From contig NZ_JBBYXJ010000001.1 of NCBI RefSeq assembly GCF_039655775.1, positions 1,945,501-2,009,500 of the forward strand: a stretch of DNA of 64,000 nt. Direction: 5' to 3'. Position numbers and translations under genes: made by a program. Position 1 is the stretch's first letter. Each line of letters opens with the position of its first letter. The notes under the pieces were generated by a model. That model saw only the letters and a list, made by a program, of their open reading frames with translations, was not told where the DNA came from and searched no databases. Positions 7,958 through 15,973 of the stretch are shown one piece after another. This stretch comes from Iodidimonas sp. SYSU 1G8 (lineage in GTDB: Bacteria; Pseudomonadota; Alphaproteobacteria; SMXS01).

Positions 7958-9286
7958 TCAATAGTCCACATGCAGATCCACATAGGCCGTGTTGATATCA
8001 AAATTGTCGCCCAGCACCGTCGAACTGCGCGTGTTGTAGCTGTAGCCCGCTCGCAGCCGGAATTGCCGGCTGAGCAGGTATTCGACCCGCGCGGTGCCAC
8101 GCCAATTGTCGTCGCTGCGCGCGATGCCTTCATATTCGCGGTGGCGGTATTCGCCGCCCAGGCTGATGATCAGGTTGCGCCGCAACTCGTGATCGACCGT
8201 CACGCCGAACCGGGTGTTGAAGAAGCCCGAGCCGCTGCTCTGGGTCGTTTCCTCGACGGTCCGCTCGCCGGTAAAGGTCACCGTCGTCAGCTTGGTCGGC
8301 GCCCAGATCACGTTCAGGCCGCCGCCGACACCGCCCACGTCGTCGAACTGCGCGTCGTCATAGGTCTGATGCCGATAGCCCACATACGCCTCGGCGGAGA
8401 TGGTGCCCGTCAACTCGACGATCACGCCGCCATAGACGCCGTAGCCCTGCGAATCACGGTTGAAGCCGTTGTCGTCGACCGCGAGCCGGTAGTCGCGAAT
8501 ATTGTACGAGCCGCTGACGAAGCCCTGCACCGAACTTGAGAAGTCGTAGCCGACGCGGCCTTCGACATCCCAGGTCAGGCGATCACGATCGTTCTCGTTG
8601 ATGATCGTGCCGCCCGGACCCTCGACATTCTGGAAATCGATGCTTTCCAGCGCCGTCTGCACCCGGACCGCTACCCGATTGATCCGCTGGTCGAAGGTCA
8701 GGGTCGGCAGCACCCGATAGATGATCGTGGGCGTGATGCCGCCGGCATCGTCGGGCGAATCGCGCCTCTCATGCATTCTTGCCGCATTGACGCTGGCCGA
8801 AATCCGGCTCGCCTCCGAGATATCGTAGCGTCCCGTGACGTCGACGACGGCGTCCTGATAATCCTCGGAAGAATTCTTGGCATGGAAGGCCAGATCGCCG
8901 CTCGCCTTGACCCGAAGCGAATGACGCTTCCAGAGCGAGCGCATGTCCACGGTCGGGCGCACGCTCATGATCGCGTCGGACACCGGGTTGAGCCGGTCGG
9001 CGTAGATGTTGTCGTTGTACTCTGCTCGGGCATTGATGGTCGGAAAGAACATGAAGCTGCCGGCCCTGATGCCGACGGGATCATATTCAGGATGCTTCCG
9101 GTCCATGACCGTTTCGCCGATGACGGCCTTGCCGAATTCGACCGCATGGCTCGGCTGCGTCTGCAACATGGCGGACAGCGCCAGAGCGGCTCCGGCGGAA
9201 AGACAAACCACGCCGTGCCGCTTGAACCGGCGCGGTGCGATACTACGTCTGTTACTGGTTACGTGGTGTCGCCGCATAAACGACAT
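7958..9286 (-). CDS. outer-membrane beta-barrel protein of exopolysaccharide locus (BBP2-type)
   Basis: 442 residues from ATG 9286, chosen because AAGGGGGCT sits just upstream; an open frame continues to 9487 but without a good start. After a basic N-terminus and hydrophobic export segment (GVVCLSAGAALALSAMLQTQPSHA), the sequence is a long series of alternating beta-strands ending in an aromatic-rich strand and a terminal Tyr (AYVDLHVDY), typical of outer-membrane barrels. Segments such as FFPTINARAEYNDNIYA match the putative beta-barrel porin 2 group often encoded with exopolysaccharide genes. It is the first gene of the operon and may help the polymer cross or attach to the outer membrane. 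Exact function is not known for this family. Confidence 0.78.
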   Translation of the reverse strand: MSFMRRHHVTSNRRSIAPRRFKRHGVVCLSAGAALALSAMLQTQPSHAVEFGKAVIGETVMDRKHPEYDPVGIRAGSFMFFPTINARAEYNDNIYADRLNPVSDAIMSVRPTVDMRSLWKRHSLRVKASGDLAFHAKNSSEDYQDAVVDVTGRYDISEASRISASVNAARMHERRDSPDDAGGITPTIIYRVLPTLTFDQRINRVAVRVQTALESIDFQNVEGPGGTIINENDRDRLTWDVEGRVGYDFSSSVQGFVSGSYNIRDYRLAVDDNGFNRDSQGYGVYGGVIVELTGTISAEAYVGYRHQTYDDAQFDDVGGVGGGLNVIWAPTKLTTVTFTGERTVEETTQSSGSGFFNTRFGVTVDHELRRNLIISLGGEYRHREYEGIARSDDNWRGTARVEYLLSRQFRLRAGYSYNTRSSTVLGDNFDINTAYVDLHVDY

Positions 9287-9521
9287 TCTAAGCCCCCTTG
9301 ACCACCGCCGAATACAGGCGAAATCAGCGGGGAGCCCTCCGACTCCCTGTAACAACGGGACGACCGGCCACGAATGGCTGTCGACCCGCGCTGGCCCGCG
9401 CGCACTCCTGCTATCGGCAGTGTCCGTCACCGAATACATATGTGAATTCAGACGATATGTCACTGTGAGTTGCCATGCGGAAGCCACATAGTTAAGTAGG
9501 CTTCAGGGCGAGAGGTGACGG
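9287..9521. promoter_or_regulatory. divergent promoter region between polysaccharide operon and galE
   Basis: 235 bp without a gene. It is more AT-rich near galE. The inverted repeat GAAGCC-N13-GGCTTC (9480-9485 and 9499-9504) lies just before the galE ribosome site (GAGAGGTGACGG). Two ATATGT-type direct repeats lie further upstream around 9437-9460. It must contain promoters for both directions; I cannot assign -35/-10 boxes with confidence. Confidence 0.4.
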
Positions 9522-10508
9522 ATGGGCGGAAAGATTCTGGTGACCGGCGGCGCCGGCTATATCGGCAGCCACACGGCGCAATTGCTGGTGGACGCGGGCA
9601 ACGAGGTCGTCGTGCTGGACAACCTGTCCAATGGCGACCGTGCGCTGATTCCGGACGGCGCGGCATTCGTCGAGGGCGATGTCGGCGACCGCGCCCTGCT
9701 CGCCGAGATCCTGTCCCCCGACTTCGACGCCGTGCTGCATTTCGCGGGCTATCTGGTCGTTCCGGATTCGGTCGCGGACCCGCTCTCCTACTACCGCAAC
9801 AACACGCTCAACTCGCACGGCCTCATCGAGACGGCCGTCAACGCGGGCGTGAAGCATTTCATCTTCTCGTCCACGGCGGCGACCTATGGCGACGCCGGCA
9901 CCGAGCCGGTGACCGAGGATACGCCGCCCAATCCGGCCTCGCCCTATGGCCGCTCCAAGCTGATCACCGAATGGATGCTGCGCGACACGGCCGCCGCCCA
10001 TGACCTGACCTATGTGGCGCTGCGCTATTTCAACGTCGCCGGCGCCGATCCCACCGGCCGGCGCGGCCAGGTGTCGAAGAACGCCACCCACCTGATCAAG
10101 CTCGCGGTCGAGGTGCTGACCGGCCAGCGCGATCACATGACCATCTTCGGCGACGACTACAACACGCCCGACGGTACCGGCGTGCGCGACTACATCCACG
10201 TGGTCGATCTGGCCGACGCCCATGTCCGCGCGCTCGATTATCTGCGGCGCGGCGGCGACAGCCAGGTGCTGAACTGCGGCTATGGCAAGGGCAGCTCGGT
10301 CAAGCAAGTGATCGCGGCGCTGGAGCGGGTCTCGAACCAGAAGGTCAACGCCCTCACCGGCCCCCGCCGGCCGGGCGACGTCGCCGAGGTCGTGGCCGAA
10401 GCATCGCGCATCCGCGGCCTGCTCGGCTGGCAGCCCCGGTACGACGATCTGGAGCTGATCGTGAAGACCGCCCTCGACTGGGAGCGCAAGCGGATCGGTC
10501 AGGGCTGA
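9522..10508 (+). CDS. galE: UDP-glucose 4-epimerase
   Basis: 328 residues, the usual GalE length. It interconverts UDP-glucose and UDP-galactose (or the N-acetyl forms) using bound NAD. Seen are the NAD-binding GGAGYIG (9-15), the Ser/Thr of the catalytic triad in FIFSSTAATYG, the Tyr142-x3-Lys146 pair (YGRSK), NVAGADPTGRRG, and the C-terminal RRPGDVAEVVAEASRIRGLLGW typical of GalE. AGAGGTGACGG precedes the ATG. It is divergent from the polysaccharide operon and plausibly supplies UDP-galactose to it. Confidence 0.95.
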   Translation: MGGKILVTGGAGYIGSHTAQLLVDAGNEVVVLDNLSNGDRALIPDGAAFVEGDVGDRALLAEILSPDFDAVLHFAGYLVVPDSVADPLSYYRNNTLNSHGLIETAVNAGVKHFIFSSTAATYGDAGTEPVTEDTPPNPASPYGRSKLITEWMLRDTAAAHDLTYVALRYFNVAGADPTGRRGQVSKNATHLIKLAVEVLTGQRDHMTIFGDDYNTPDGTGVRDYIHVVDLADAHVRALDYLRRGGDSQVLNCGYGKGSSVKQVIAALERVSNQKVNALTGPRRPGDVAEVVAEASRIRGLLGWQPRYDDLELIVKTALDWERKRIGQG

Positions 10509-10513
10509 TCGAA

Positions 10514-10539
10514 GGGCCGGCGCGCTGGCGCACCGGCCC
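10514..10539. terminator. GC-rich hairpin between convergent genes
   Basis: The arms GGGCCGG (10514-10520) and CCGGCCC (10533-10539) can pair, with further pairing inside, followed on the plus strand by GGTTTC. The hairpin lies in the 40-bp gap between galE and the convergent decarboxylase-like gene and could stop transcription from either side. The T tract is short. Confidence 0.5.
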
Positions 10540-10548
10540 GGTTTCAGA

Positions 10549-11139
10549 TCAGCGGACCAGGATCGCTTCCTGCTTCCACGGGGCGATGATGTCGTCGCTT
10601 TCCTGGAAAGTCTTGGGCAGTTCCTCGACCATGTGCCAGGTCGCGGCGAGGCGGCCGAAGCCGACGAAGAAGGCGACGGTGGTGCCCAGTTCGACGATTT
10701 GCGCCTCGGTGAAGTGCTTGCGCAGATTGTCGTAGACGGCATCGTCGATGGACAGATGGTTGGTGGCGAACCGCTCGCCATAATCGATGGCGGCCTTTTC
10801 AGCGTCGGTCAGGTTGGTGGCCTGGGCCGGGCGCTCCAGCGAGCAGACCAGATCCTCGGTCACGCCGTCATTGGCGGCTTCAGTGTAGCGGATCGCCATG
10901 CAGCTGCGGCACTGGTTGTGGAACGCGACGCGCAGTCGCACCAGTTCGACGAGGCGCGGCGACAGCGTCCGGGTGCGCTTCATGGCGCCGCCGAAACCGA
11001 CGAAGGCCTTGGCCAGCTCCGGCACGTTGGCGAAAATCCGCATCAGGCCCTGCTCCAGCGGCGTGGCCTCGTCGGCCCGCGTCATGGCGCGCAGTTCCGG
11101 ATCCCAGTTCTCGATCTCGACCTTGGCAACTCGGGTCAT
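10549..11139 (-). CDS. carboxymuconolactone decarboxylase-family (AhpD-like) protein
   Basis: 196 residues. The central CRSCMAIRY carries the C-x-x-C pair with downstream polar residues found in the AhpD/CMD superfamily, and the all-helical pattern (LVELVRLRVAFHNQ, AAIDYGERFA, IVELGTTVAFFVGFGRLAATW) fits. Members act as alkylhydroperoxidase-like reductants, decarboxylases or uncharacterised partners of catabolic enzymes. AAGGAGTTGAG precedes the ATG. The gene lies 13 bp downstream of the P450 gene, so both are probably one transcript. The true substrate is unknown; a peroxide-protective role next to a P450 is one option. Confidence 0.85.
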   Translation of the reverse strand: MTRVAKVEIENWDPELRAMTRADEATPLEQGLMRIFANVPELAKAFVGFGGAMKRTRTLSPRLVELVRLRVAFHNQCRSCMAIRYTEAANDGVTEDLVCSLERPAQATNLTDAEKAAIDYGERFATNHLSIDDAVYDNLRKHFTEAQIVELGTTVAFFVGFGRLAATWHMVEELPKTFQESDDIIAPWKQEAILVR

Positions 11140-11152
11140 GGTCTCAACTCCT

Positions 11153-12451
11153 TCAATGTTTTTTCGGCGTGAATTCGATGTGCAGTTCCTTCAGCGCCCG
11201 CAGACAGAAATTGGGCTGGTGACGGAACTTGTTCTTGCCCGGCGCGAGCCAGAAATCGTCGATCCGGTCGATGAATGACTTGAAGCCCCAGTACAGCTCG
11301 CGACGAGCGAGCGGCGCGCCCAGGCAGTGATGGATGCCCGACCCGAACGCCAGATGGCTGCCGGCGTTCTTGCGCTCCAGATCCAGCTTGTCGGGGCATT
11401 CGAAGTGCCGCTCGTCCCGGTTCGCCGCCGCGTAGCGGGTGTTGATGATGGCGCCCTTGGGAATGGTGACGCCGTGCATCTCGATGTCCCTGGCGGCGAT
11501 GCGGAACAGCCCCTGCACCGGCCCTTCCAGGCGCAGCACCTCCTCGCAGAAGGTCTTCAGGTACTTGTCCGGATCGTTCTTCAGCTTCAGCCACGAGTCC
11601 CGGTCGTCGGCCAGCAGCATGATGCCGGCGGACAGGGCGTTGGTCGAGGTCTCGGACCCACCAACGAAGGTGTCGCCGGTCAGCTCGCCATGCAGCTCGT
11701 TGTCGTTGAGGGTGCGGCCCCATTCGGGAATGAAGGTGTTGACCAGGTCCGACAACAGGGAATCGTTGGGCTCCTGGCGCAGCTTCTCGATGATCGGCTG
11801 GAAATAGTGCTGCTGCTCGATCTCCATCTCGACCGACCAGCGTTCCTCGTCCTCGGTCTGCATCATGCCCAGCTTCTTCACCCAGGCATCGGTCCAGGCC
11901 TTGATCTGCCAGATGTCCTCTTCCTTGGCGCCCATCTGCCGGCCGATGATGATCAGCGGCAGCGGTACGGCGAACTGGCGCACCCAGTCGCAGCGGCCAT
12001 CCTCGATAAAATCGTCGATCAGCCGGTAGGCGAGTTCCTGGACGTCCGGATCCAGCTCCTTGATCTTGCCGGCGCGGAAGGTCTTGTCGAACAGATTGCG
12101 CAGGGCGCGGTGGTCCGGGTCGTCGCGCGCGGCCAGCGTCGGCGCCGGCAGCCAGCCCTTTTCCTCGTACAGCGCCCGCATGCGCTTGGCCCGGTCGGTG
12201 TTGATGCGGGTATCCTCGACGCTGCGGCTGTTGGAGAAGCTCTCGGTGTCCATCAGCACCTTGCGCAGGTCTTCATAGCGGGTGACGGTATAGAAGCCGG
12301 TGACCGGATCCTTCCAGATCGGCGCCTCGTCGCGCAGCATCTTGTAGGCCGGATACGGGCATTCCTGCACTTCCACATCGAGCAGGTTCACCTCATCCGG
12401 AGAGGCCGGCTGAACGGGCTCGGCCATGCGGTTCACTTCGACGTCGGACAA
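11153..12451 (-). CDS. cytochrome P450
   Basis: 432 residues. The I-helix oxygen-activation motif is GGSETS (264-269), the K-helix E304-x-x-R307 is in EEVLRLEGP, and the haem loop FGSGIHHCLGAP carries Cys376. It is a soluble class I bacterial P450 that needs a separate ferredoxin and reductase, neither of which is adjacent. The start is TTG 12451 with GGAG eight bases upstream; the first internal ATG is only seven codons later. It is cotranscribed with the decarboxylase-like gene and divergent from the EthD-like genes. Hydroxylation of a hydrophobic carboxylate, terpenoid or steroid is the likely kind of reaction, but the substrate cannot be told. Confidence 0.95.
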   Translation of the reverse strand: MSDVEVNRMAEPVQPASPDEVNLLDVEVQECPYPAYKMLRDEAPIWKDPVTGFYTVTRYEDLRKVLMDTESFSNSRSVEDTRINTDRAKRMRALYEEKGWLPAPTLAARDDPDHRALRNLFDKTFRAGKIKELDPDVQELAYRLIDDFIEDGRCDWVRQFAVPLPLIIIGRQMGAKEEDIWQIKAWTDAWVKKLGMMQTEDEERWSVEMEIEQQHYFQPIIEKLRQEPNDSLLSDLVNTFIPEWGRTLNDNELHGELTGDTFVGGSETSTNALSAGIMLLADDRDSWLKLKNDPDKYLKTFCEEVLRLEGPVQGLFRIAARDIEMHGVTIPKGAIINTRYAAANRDERHFECPDKLDLERKNAGSHLAFGSGIHHCLGAPLARRELYWGFKSFIDRIDDFWLAPGKNKFRHQPNFCLRALKELHIEFTPKKH

Positions 12452-12557
12452 TGCTGTCTCCTTCCGTTTCGCGGGAGCGCACGCATCCGTCGGGCCGCGC
12501 TCCCCTCGCTTCCCCGGAAAAAGGATGCGTCAGCGGCTAAATCGAGTCCATGAAAAT

Positions 12558-12567
12558 TCACGCGTGA
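12558..12567. promoter_or_regulatory. palindrome TCACGCGTGA in P450/EthD divergent promoter
   Basis: A perfect 10-bp palindrome sits in the 168-bp region between the P450 gene (minus) and the first EthD-like gene (plus). Its position fits an operator for a dimeric repressor controlling both sides. No regulator gene is adjacent. Confidence 0.35.
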
Positions 12568-12619
12568 CCGTCATTGGCCCGCGTGCTGATATGCACGGCA
12601 TCAGGCGGGGAGACGAAAA

Positions 12620-13291
12620 ATGCTGAAGGCGGTCGAGTTCTTTCGCAAGCGCGCGGGCATGCCGGACGACGAGTTCTACGATTACTGGCTGACCCGGCAC
12701 GCCCAGGTCGTCCTCGGGCTGCAGGGCCTGGTCCGCTACACCCAGAACCACCCGCTGCCCGAGACGCGCGAGGGCGCCGCGCCGGCCTATGACGGCGTGG
12801 TCGAGGTCTGGTTCGACAGCGCGGATGCCCTGCGGCGCAATACCGAAAGCAGCTACTGGCCCGAGGTGGTTGCCGACGAGATGAAGTTCATCGACCGATC
12901 CTCCCTCGCCCTGCTGCTGGTCGACGAGCACATCATCATGGACGGCGCCTGGCCGCGCGCCGGCGTCAAGAGCATCAAGACGACGACGCACCGGCCCGGC
13001 ATGGACATCGCCGCGTTCCAGCGGCACTGGAAGGATGTCCACGGCCCGCTGGTCGGCGCCATCCCCGGCGTGCGCCGCCATGTGCAGAACCACGTCAAGG
13101 CCGGCGCCTACCAGTCCGGCGCGGCGGTGTTCTGCGACGGTTATGGCGCCACCTGGTTCGACAGCCTGGCCGATGCCCGCGCCTCCGGCCCGACGCCGGA
13201 GCACAAGGCGGTCGATGCCGACGAGGCCGCGTTCAAGGATACCGCCGCGACCATCCGGCTGATGGTCACCGAACATGTGATCAGGGCCTGA
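12620..13291 (+). CDS. EthD-domain protein, two EthD-like repeats
   Basis: 223 residues made of two ferredoxin-like (dimeric alpha/beta barrel) repeats: about 1-105 (MLKAVEFFRKRAGMPDDEF, YWLTRHAQVV) and about 112-223 (SIKTTTHRPGMDIAAFQRHW, KDVHGPLV). The family is named after EthD, which is needed for P450-dependent ethyl tert-butyl ether degradation; related domains bind or cyclise small hydrophobic molecules. The divergent P450 neighbour supports a linked role. GGGGAGACGAAAA precedes the ATG. It ends 2 bp before the next, paralogous gene. Whether it is catalytic is unknown. Confidence 0.8.
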   Translation: MLKAVEFFRKRAGMPDDEFYDYWLTRHAQVVLGLQGLVRYTQNHPLPETREGAAPAYDGVVEVWFDSADALRRNTESSYWPEVVADEMKFIDRSSLALLLVDEHIIMDGAWPRAGVKSIKTTTHRPGMDIAAFQRHWKDVHGPLVGAIPGVRRHVQNHVKAGAYQSGAAVFCDGYGATWFDSLADARASGPTPEHKAVDADEAAFKDTAATIRLMVTEHVIRA

Positions 13292-13293
13292 CC

Positions 13294-13869
13294 GTGCTGA
13301 AATTCGCCGCCTTCTTCCGCAAGCATCCCGAGCTTTCCCATGCCGAGTTCCAGCGCTACTGGCTGGGCGTCCATGCGGGCGTGGTCCTGCGGCTGCCCGG
13401 CCTGATGCGGTATGTGCAAAGCCATCCCCTGCCCGGCACCCTGCAGGCCGCCTCGCCCTTTCACGGCATGGCCGAGGTGTGGCTGGCGGACGACGCCGAC
13501 CTGTCCCGCGATCCGGCCGATCCCTACTGGACCGAAGTGGCCGAGGATGAAGCCCGCTTCATCGACCCCGCCAGCCTGACCGTGCTGCCCATCGACGAAC
13601 GGGTGCTGAAGCAGGGCGAGTGGCCGAGGCCCGGGATCAAGATCGTCCGGACCCTGAAGCACATGAACGGCAAGGTCCCGCCCGTGGCGCTGATGCCGAC
13701 GGTCGGGCGCTATGCGAGGAACACGGCGCGCGGCGAGGACGGGTTCTGCGGCGGCTATGACACCACATGGTTCGCCAATCCCGCCGCGGCGCACGGTACG
13801 GCGGCGACCATGAAGGACGCCGCGTCGATGGATGTCATGATCACGGGCGAGCACGTCATCAAGGCTTGA
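13294..13869 (+). CDS. EthD-domain protein, second repeat degenerate
   Basis: 191 residues from GTG 13294, a paralogue of the preceding gene (MLKFAAFFRKHPELSHAEF, YWLGVHAGVVLRLPGLMRY, SHPLPGT). The first repeat is complete. In the second half the segment equivalent to FQRHWKDVHGPL of the first protein has been lost, leaving about 80 residues that keep only the outer strands (IKIVRTLKHMNG, GGYDTTWFANPAAA, DVMITGEHVIKA). The 2-bp spacing implies translation coupled to the upstream gene. The two proteins may form a heteromer, or this copy may be decaying. Confidence 0.75.
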   Translation: MLKFAAFFRKHPELSHAEFQRYWLGVHAGVVLRLPGLMRYVQSHPLPGTLQAASPFHGMAEVWLADDADLSRDPADPYWTEVAEDEARFIDPASLTVLPIDERVLKQGEWPRPGIKIVRTLKHMNGKVPPVALMPTVGRYARNTARGEDGFCGGYDTTWFANPAAAHGTAATMKDAASMDVMITGEHVIKA

Positions 13870-13936
13870 CGGCCCGGCGCCGCTGCTGGTCTCCTGCGTG
13901 CGGGGAAGACCGCATGGTAACAAGGGGAGACTGCCG

Positions 13937-15490
13937 ATGAACGATCCGTTGACCGATCTGGCGCGCGCGCAGCCGGACAAGCTGGCCGTCATCGACGACC
14001 GTCCCGACGGCACCATCATCCGCTGGACCTATGCCCAGCTCGAGGACAACGCCAACCGGCTCGGCAATGTCTTCCTGTCGCTGGGGCTGGAGCCGAAGAA
14101 CCGGGTCGTCTGGTTCGGGCGCAACTCGCCCTGGATCGTCGCCATGATGGCCGCGGGCCGCAAGACCGGCGCCACTTCGGTGCCGATGAACTATCGCCTG
14201 GCGCCCGAGGAAGTGGCCTACATCGTCGACAATTCGGATGCCGACTTCATCTTCGTCGATGCCGAGTTCGCCCCGGTGCTGGAGCAGATCCGCGCGGACA
14301 TTCCCAAGGTGCGCGCGATCGTCGTCTTCGACGGACCGCCCGGCAAGGACATGCTGAGCGCCGCCGAGCTGATCGCCGACGCGGACACCGCCACCATCAT
14401 GCCCCGGCTGCTGCCCGGCCAGGCCAATTCCATGATCTACACCTCCGGCACGACGGGCCGCCCCAAGGGCGCCTACCGCGACAACATGGGCAACGCTGAA
14501 CTGGCCGCAAAGCTGATGGAGCTGATCGGCTACCGCCCGGACGACGTCTACATCACCACCGGCCCGCTCTACCATTCCGGCCCGGCCTCGTTCATGGGCA
14601 TGGGTCTCGGCATGGGCCAGACCGTCATCCTGCAGCGCAAGTTCGATGCCGAGGACTGGCTGCGCCTGGTCGACAAGTACAAGGTGTCGTCCAGCTTCTC
14701 GGCGCCCACCCCGGTCCGGCGCATCTGCCAGGTGGACGAGGAAATCTTCGCGAAATACGACGTCAGTTCCATGCGGGTGCTGATCGCCAATGCCGCGCCG
14801 TGGTCCTACGCGCTCAAGAAGATGTATCTGGACCGCTTCCCCAAGCTGTCGCTGTTCGAGGTCTATGGCTCGACCGAACTGGGCGTGAACACCATCCTGA
14901 CGCCTGAATACCAGCTGTCCAAGCCGGGCTCGTGCGGCAAGCCCGCGCCGGGCGTGGAGATCTTCCTGCTGGATGACGACGGCAATGTCATCACCACGCC
15001 GCACACGCCCGGCGAGCTGTTCATCCGCAGCAAGGGCGTGTTCACCGAATACTACAAGGCGCGGGACCAGTTCATGAAGGACCGGCGCGGCGACAAGCAG
15101 ACCGTGGGCGACGTCGCCTATTTCGACGAGGAAGGCTTCTACTACATCTGCGACCGCAAGAAGGACATGATCATCTCCGGCGGTATGAACATCTATCCCG
15201 CCGAGATCGAGGACGCCCTGGAGCACCATCCGGACGTCATGGACGTGGCGGTGTTCGGCATCCCCAGCGAGGAATGGGGCGAGAGCGTGCACGCCATCGT
15301 GGTGCCGCGCCCCGGCAGCCACCTGACGCCGCAGGACGTGATCGCCTATGCCCGCGATCACATGGCCGGCTACAAGGTGCCGCGCTCGGTGGATTTCATC
15401 GACGACATCCCCCGCACCGGGTCCGGCAAGATCCTCAAGCGCGAGTTGCGCGAGCCCTACTGGAAGGGCCAGACCAGCAAGGTCGGTTGA
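13937..15490 (+). CDS. acyl-CoA synthetase (AMP-binding, ANL superfamily)
   Basis: 517 residues from ATG 13937, selected for the AAGGGGAGA ribosome site. It joins a carboxylic acid to CoA through an acyl-AMP. Seen are the P-loop-like YTSGTTGRPKGA, the adenylate motif FEVYGSTELGVN, the hinge/ribose-binding YICDRKKDMIISGGMNIYP, and the C-terminal catalytic Lys in PRTGSGKILKREL. It follows the EthD-like genes by 67 bp and is likely part of the same catabolic unit, activating the acid for beta-oxidation-like breakdown. Chain preference cannot be read from sequence. Confidence 0.92.
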   Translation: MNDPLTDLARAQPDKLAVIDDRPDGTIIRWTYAQLEDNANRLGNVFLSLGLEPKNRVVWFGRNSPWIVAMMAAGRKTGATSVPMNYRLAPEEVAYIVDNSDADFIFVDAEFAPVLEQIRADIPKVRAIVVFDGPPGKDMLSAAELIADADTATIMPRLLPGQANSMIYTSGTTGRPKGAYRDNMGNAELAAKLMELIGYRPDDVYITTGPLYHSGPASFMGMGLGMGQTVILQRKFDAEDWLRLVDKYKVSSSFSAPTPVRRICQVDEEIFAKYDVSSMRVLIANAAPWSYALKKMYLDRFPKLSLFEVYGSTELGVNTILTPEYQLSKPGSCGKPAPGVEIFLLDDDGNVITTPHTPGELFIRSKGVFTEYYKARDQFMKDRRGDKQTVGDVAYFDEEGFYYICDRKKDMIISGGMNIYPAEIEDALEHHPDVMDVAVFGIPSEEWGESVHAIVVPRPGSHLTPQDVIAYARDHMAGYKVPRSVDFIDDIPRTGSGKILKRELREPYWKGQTSKVG

Positions 15491-15559
15491 TCCTGCGCAA
15501 AGACGGCACCTTCTCGACCCGCCATCCTGTCTGCCGGATCAACAGGCCGGGAAGCCATT

Positions 15560-15973
15560 ATGCGACAGACACCCTACGACATGCTCGGCGGCGAAGCGGG
15601 CGTGCGCGCCCTCGCCGCCGCGTTCTACGACGCCATGGACAGGCTCGAGGAAGCACACGACATCCGGGTCATGCACGCCGCCAATCTGGACGAGATCAAG
15701 GACAAGCTGTTCGAATATCTGTCCGGCTGGCTGGGCGGCCCGCCGCTTTACCGCCAGAAATATGGCGGTATTTGCCTGACCAAGGCCCACGCGCCCTATG
15801 CCATCGGCGAAAAGGAGCGCGACCAGTGGCTGCGCTGCATGGAAGAGGCGCTGATCGAGGTCGGCGCGCCGGAAGAGCTGCGGCAGGCCGCGAAGGTGCC
15901 GTTCTTCCGGATCGCCGACACGGTCAGGAACCGACGCGACGACACCGCCGCTAGTAGCGCGCACGCATGCTGA
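15560..15973 (+). CDS. group II truncated haemoglobin
   Basis: 137 residues. Typical group II features are FYDAMDRLEE (B helix Tyr), the proximal-His block LTKAHAPYAIGEKERDQWLRCM with the F8 His and the G8 Trp, and a C-terminal helix PFFRIADTVRN. Such proteins bind oxygen or nitric oxide and handle peroxide or reactive nitrogen. It lies after the acyl-CoA synthetase gene with 69 bp between them, and its last 23 bp overlap the tail of the convergent TonB-receptor gene. Confidence 0.9.
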   Translation: MRQTPYDMLGGEAGVRALAAAFYDAMDRLEEAHDIRVMHAANLDEIKDKLFEYLSGWLGGPPLYRQKYGGICLTKAHAPYAIGEKERDQWLRCMEEALIEVGAPEELRQAAKVPFFRIADTVRNRRDDTAASSAHAC

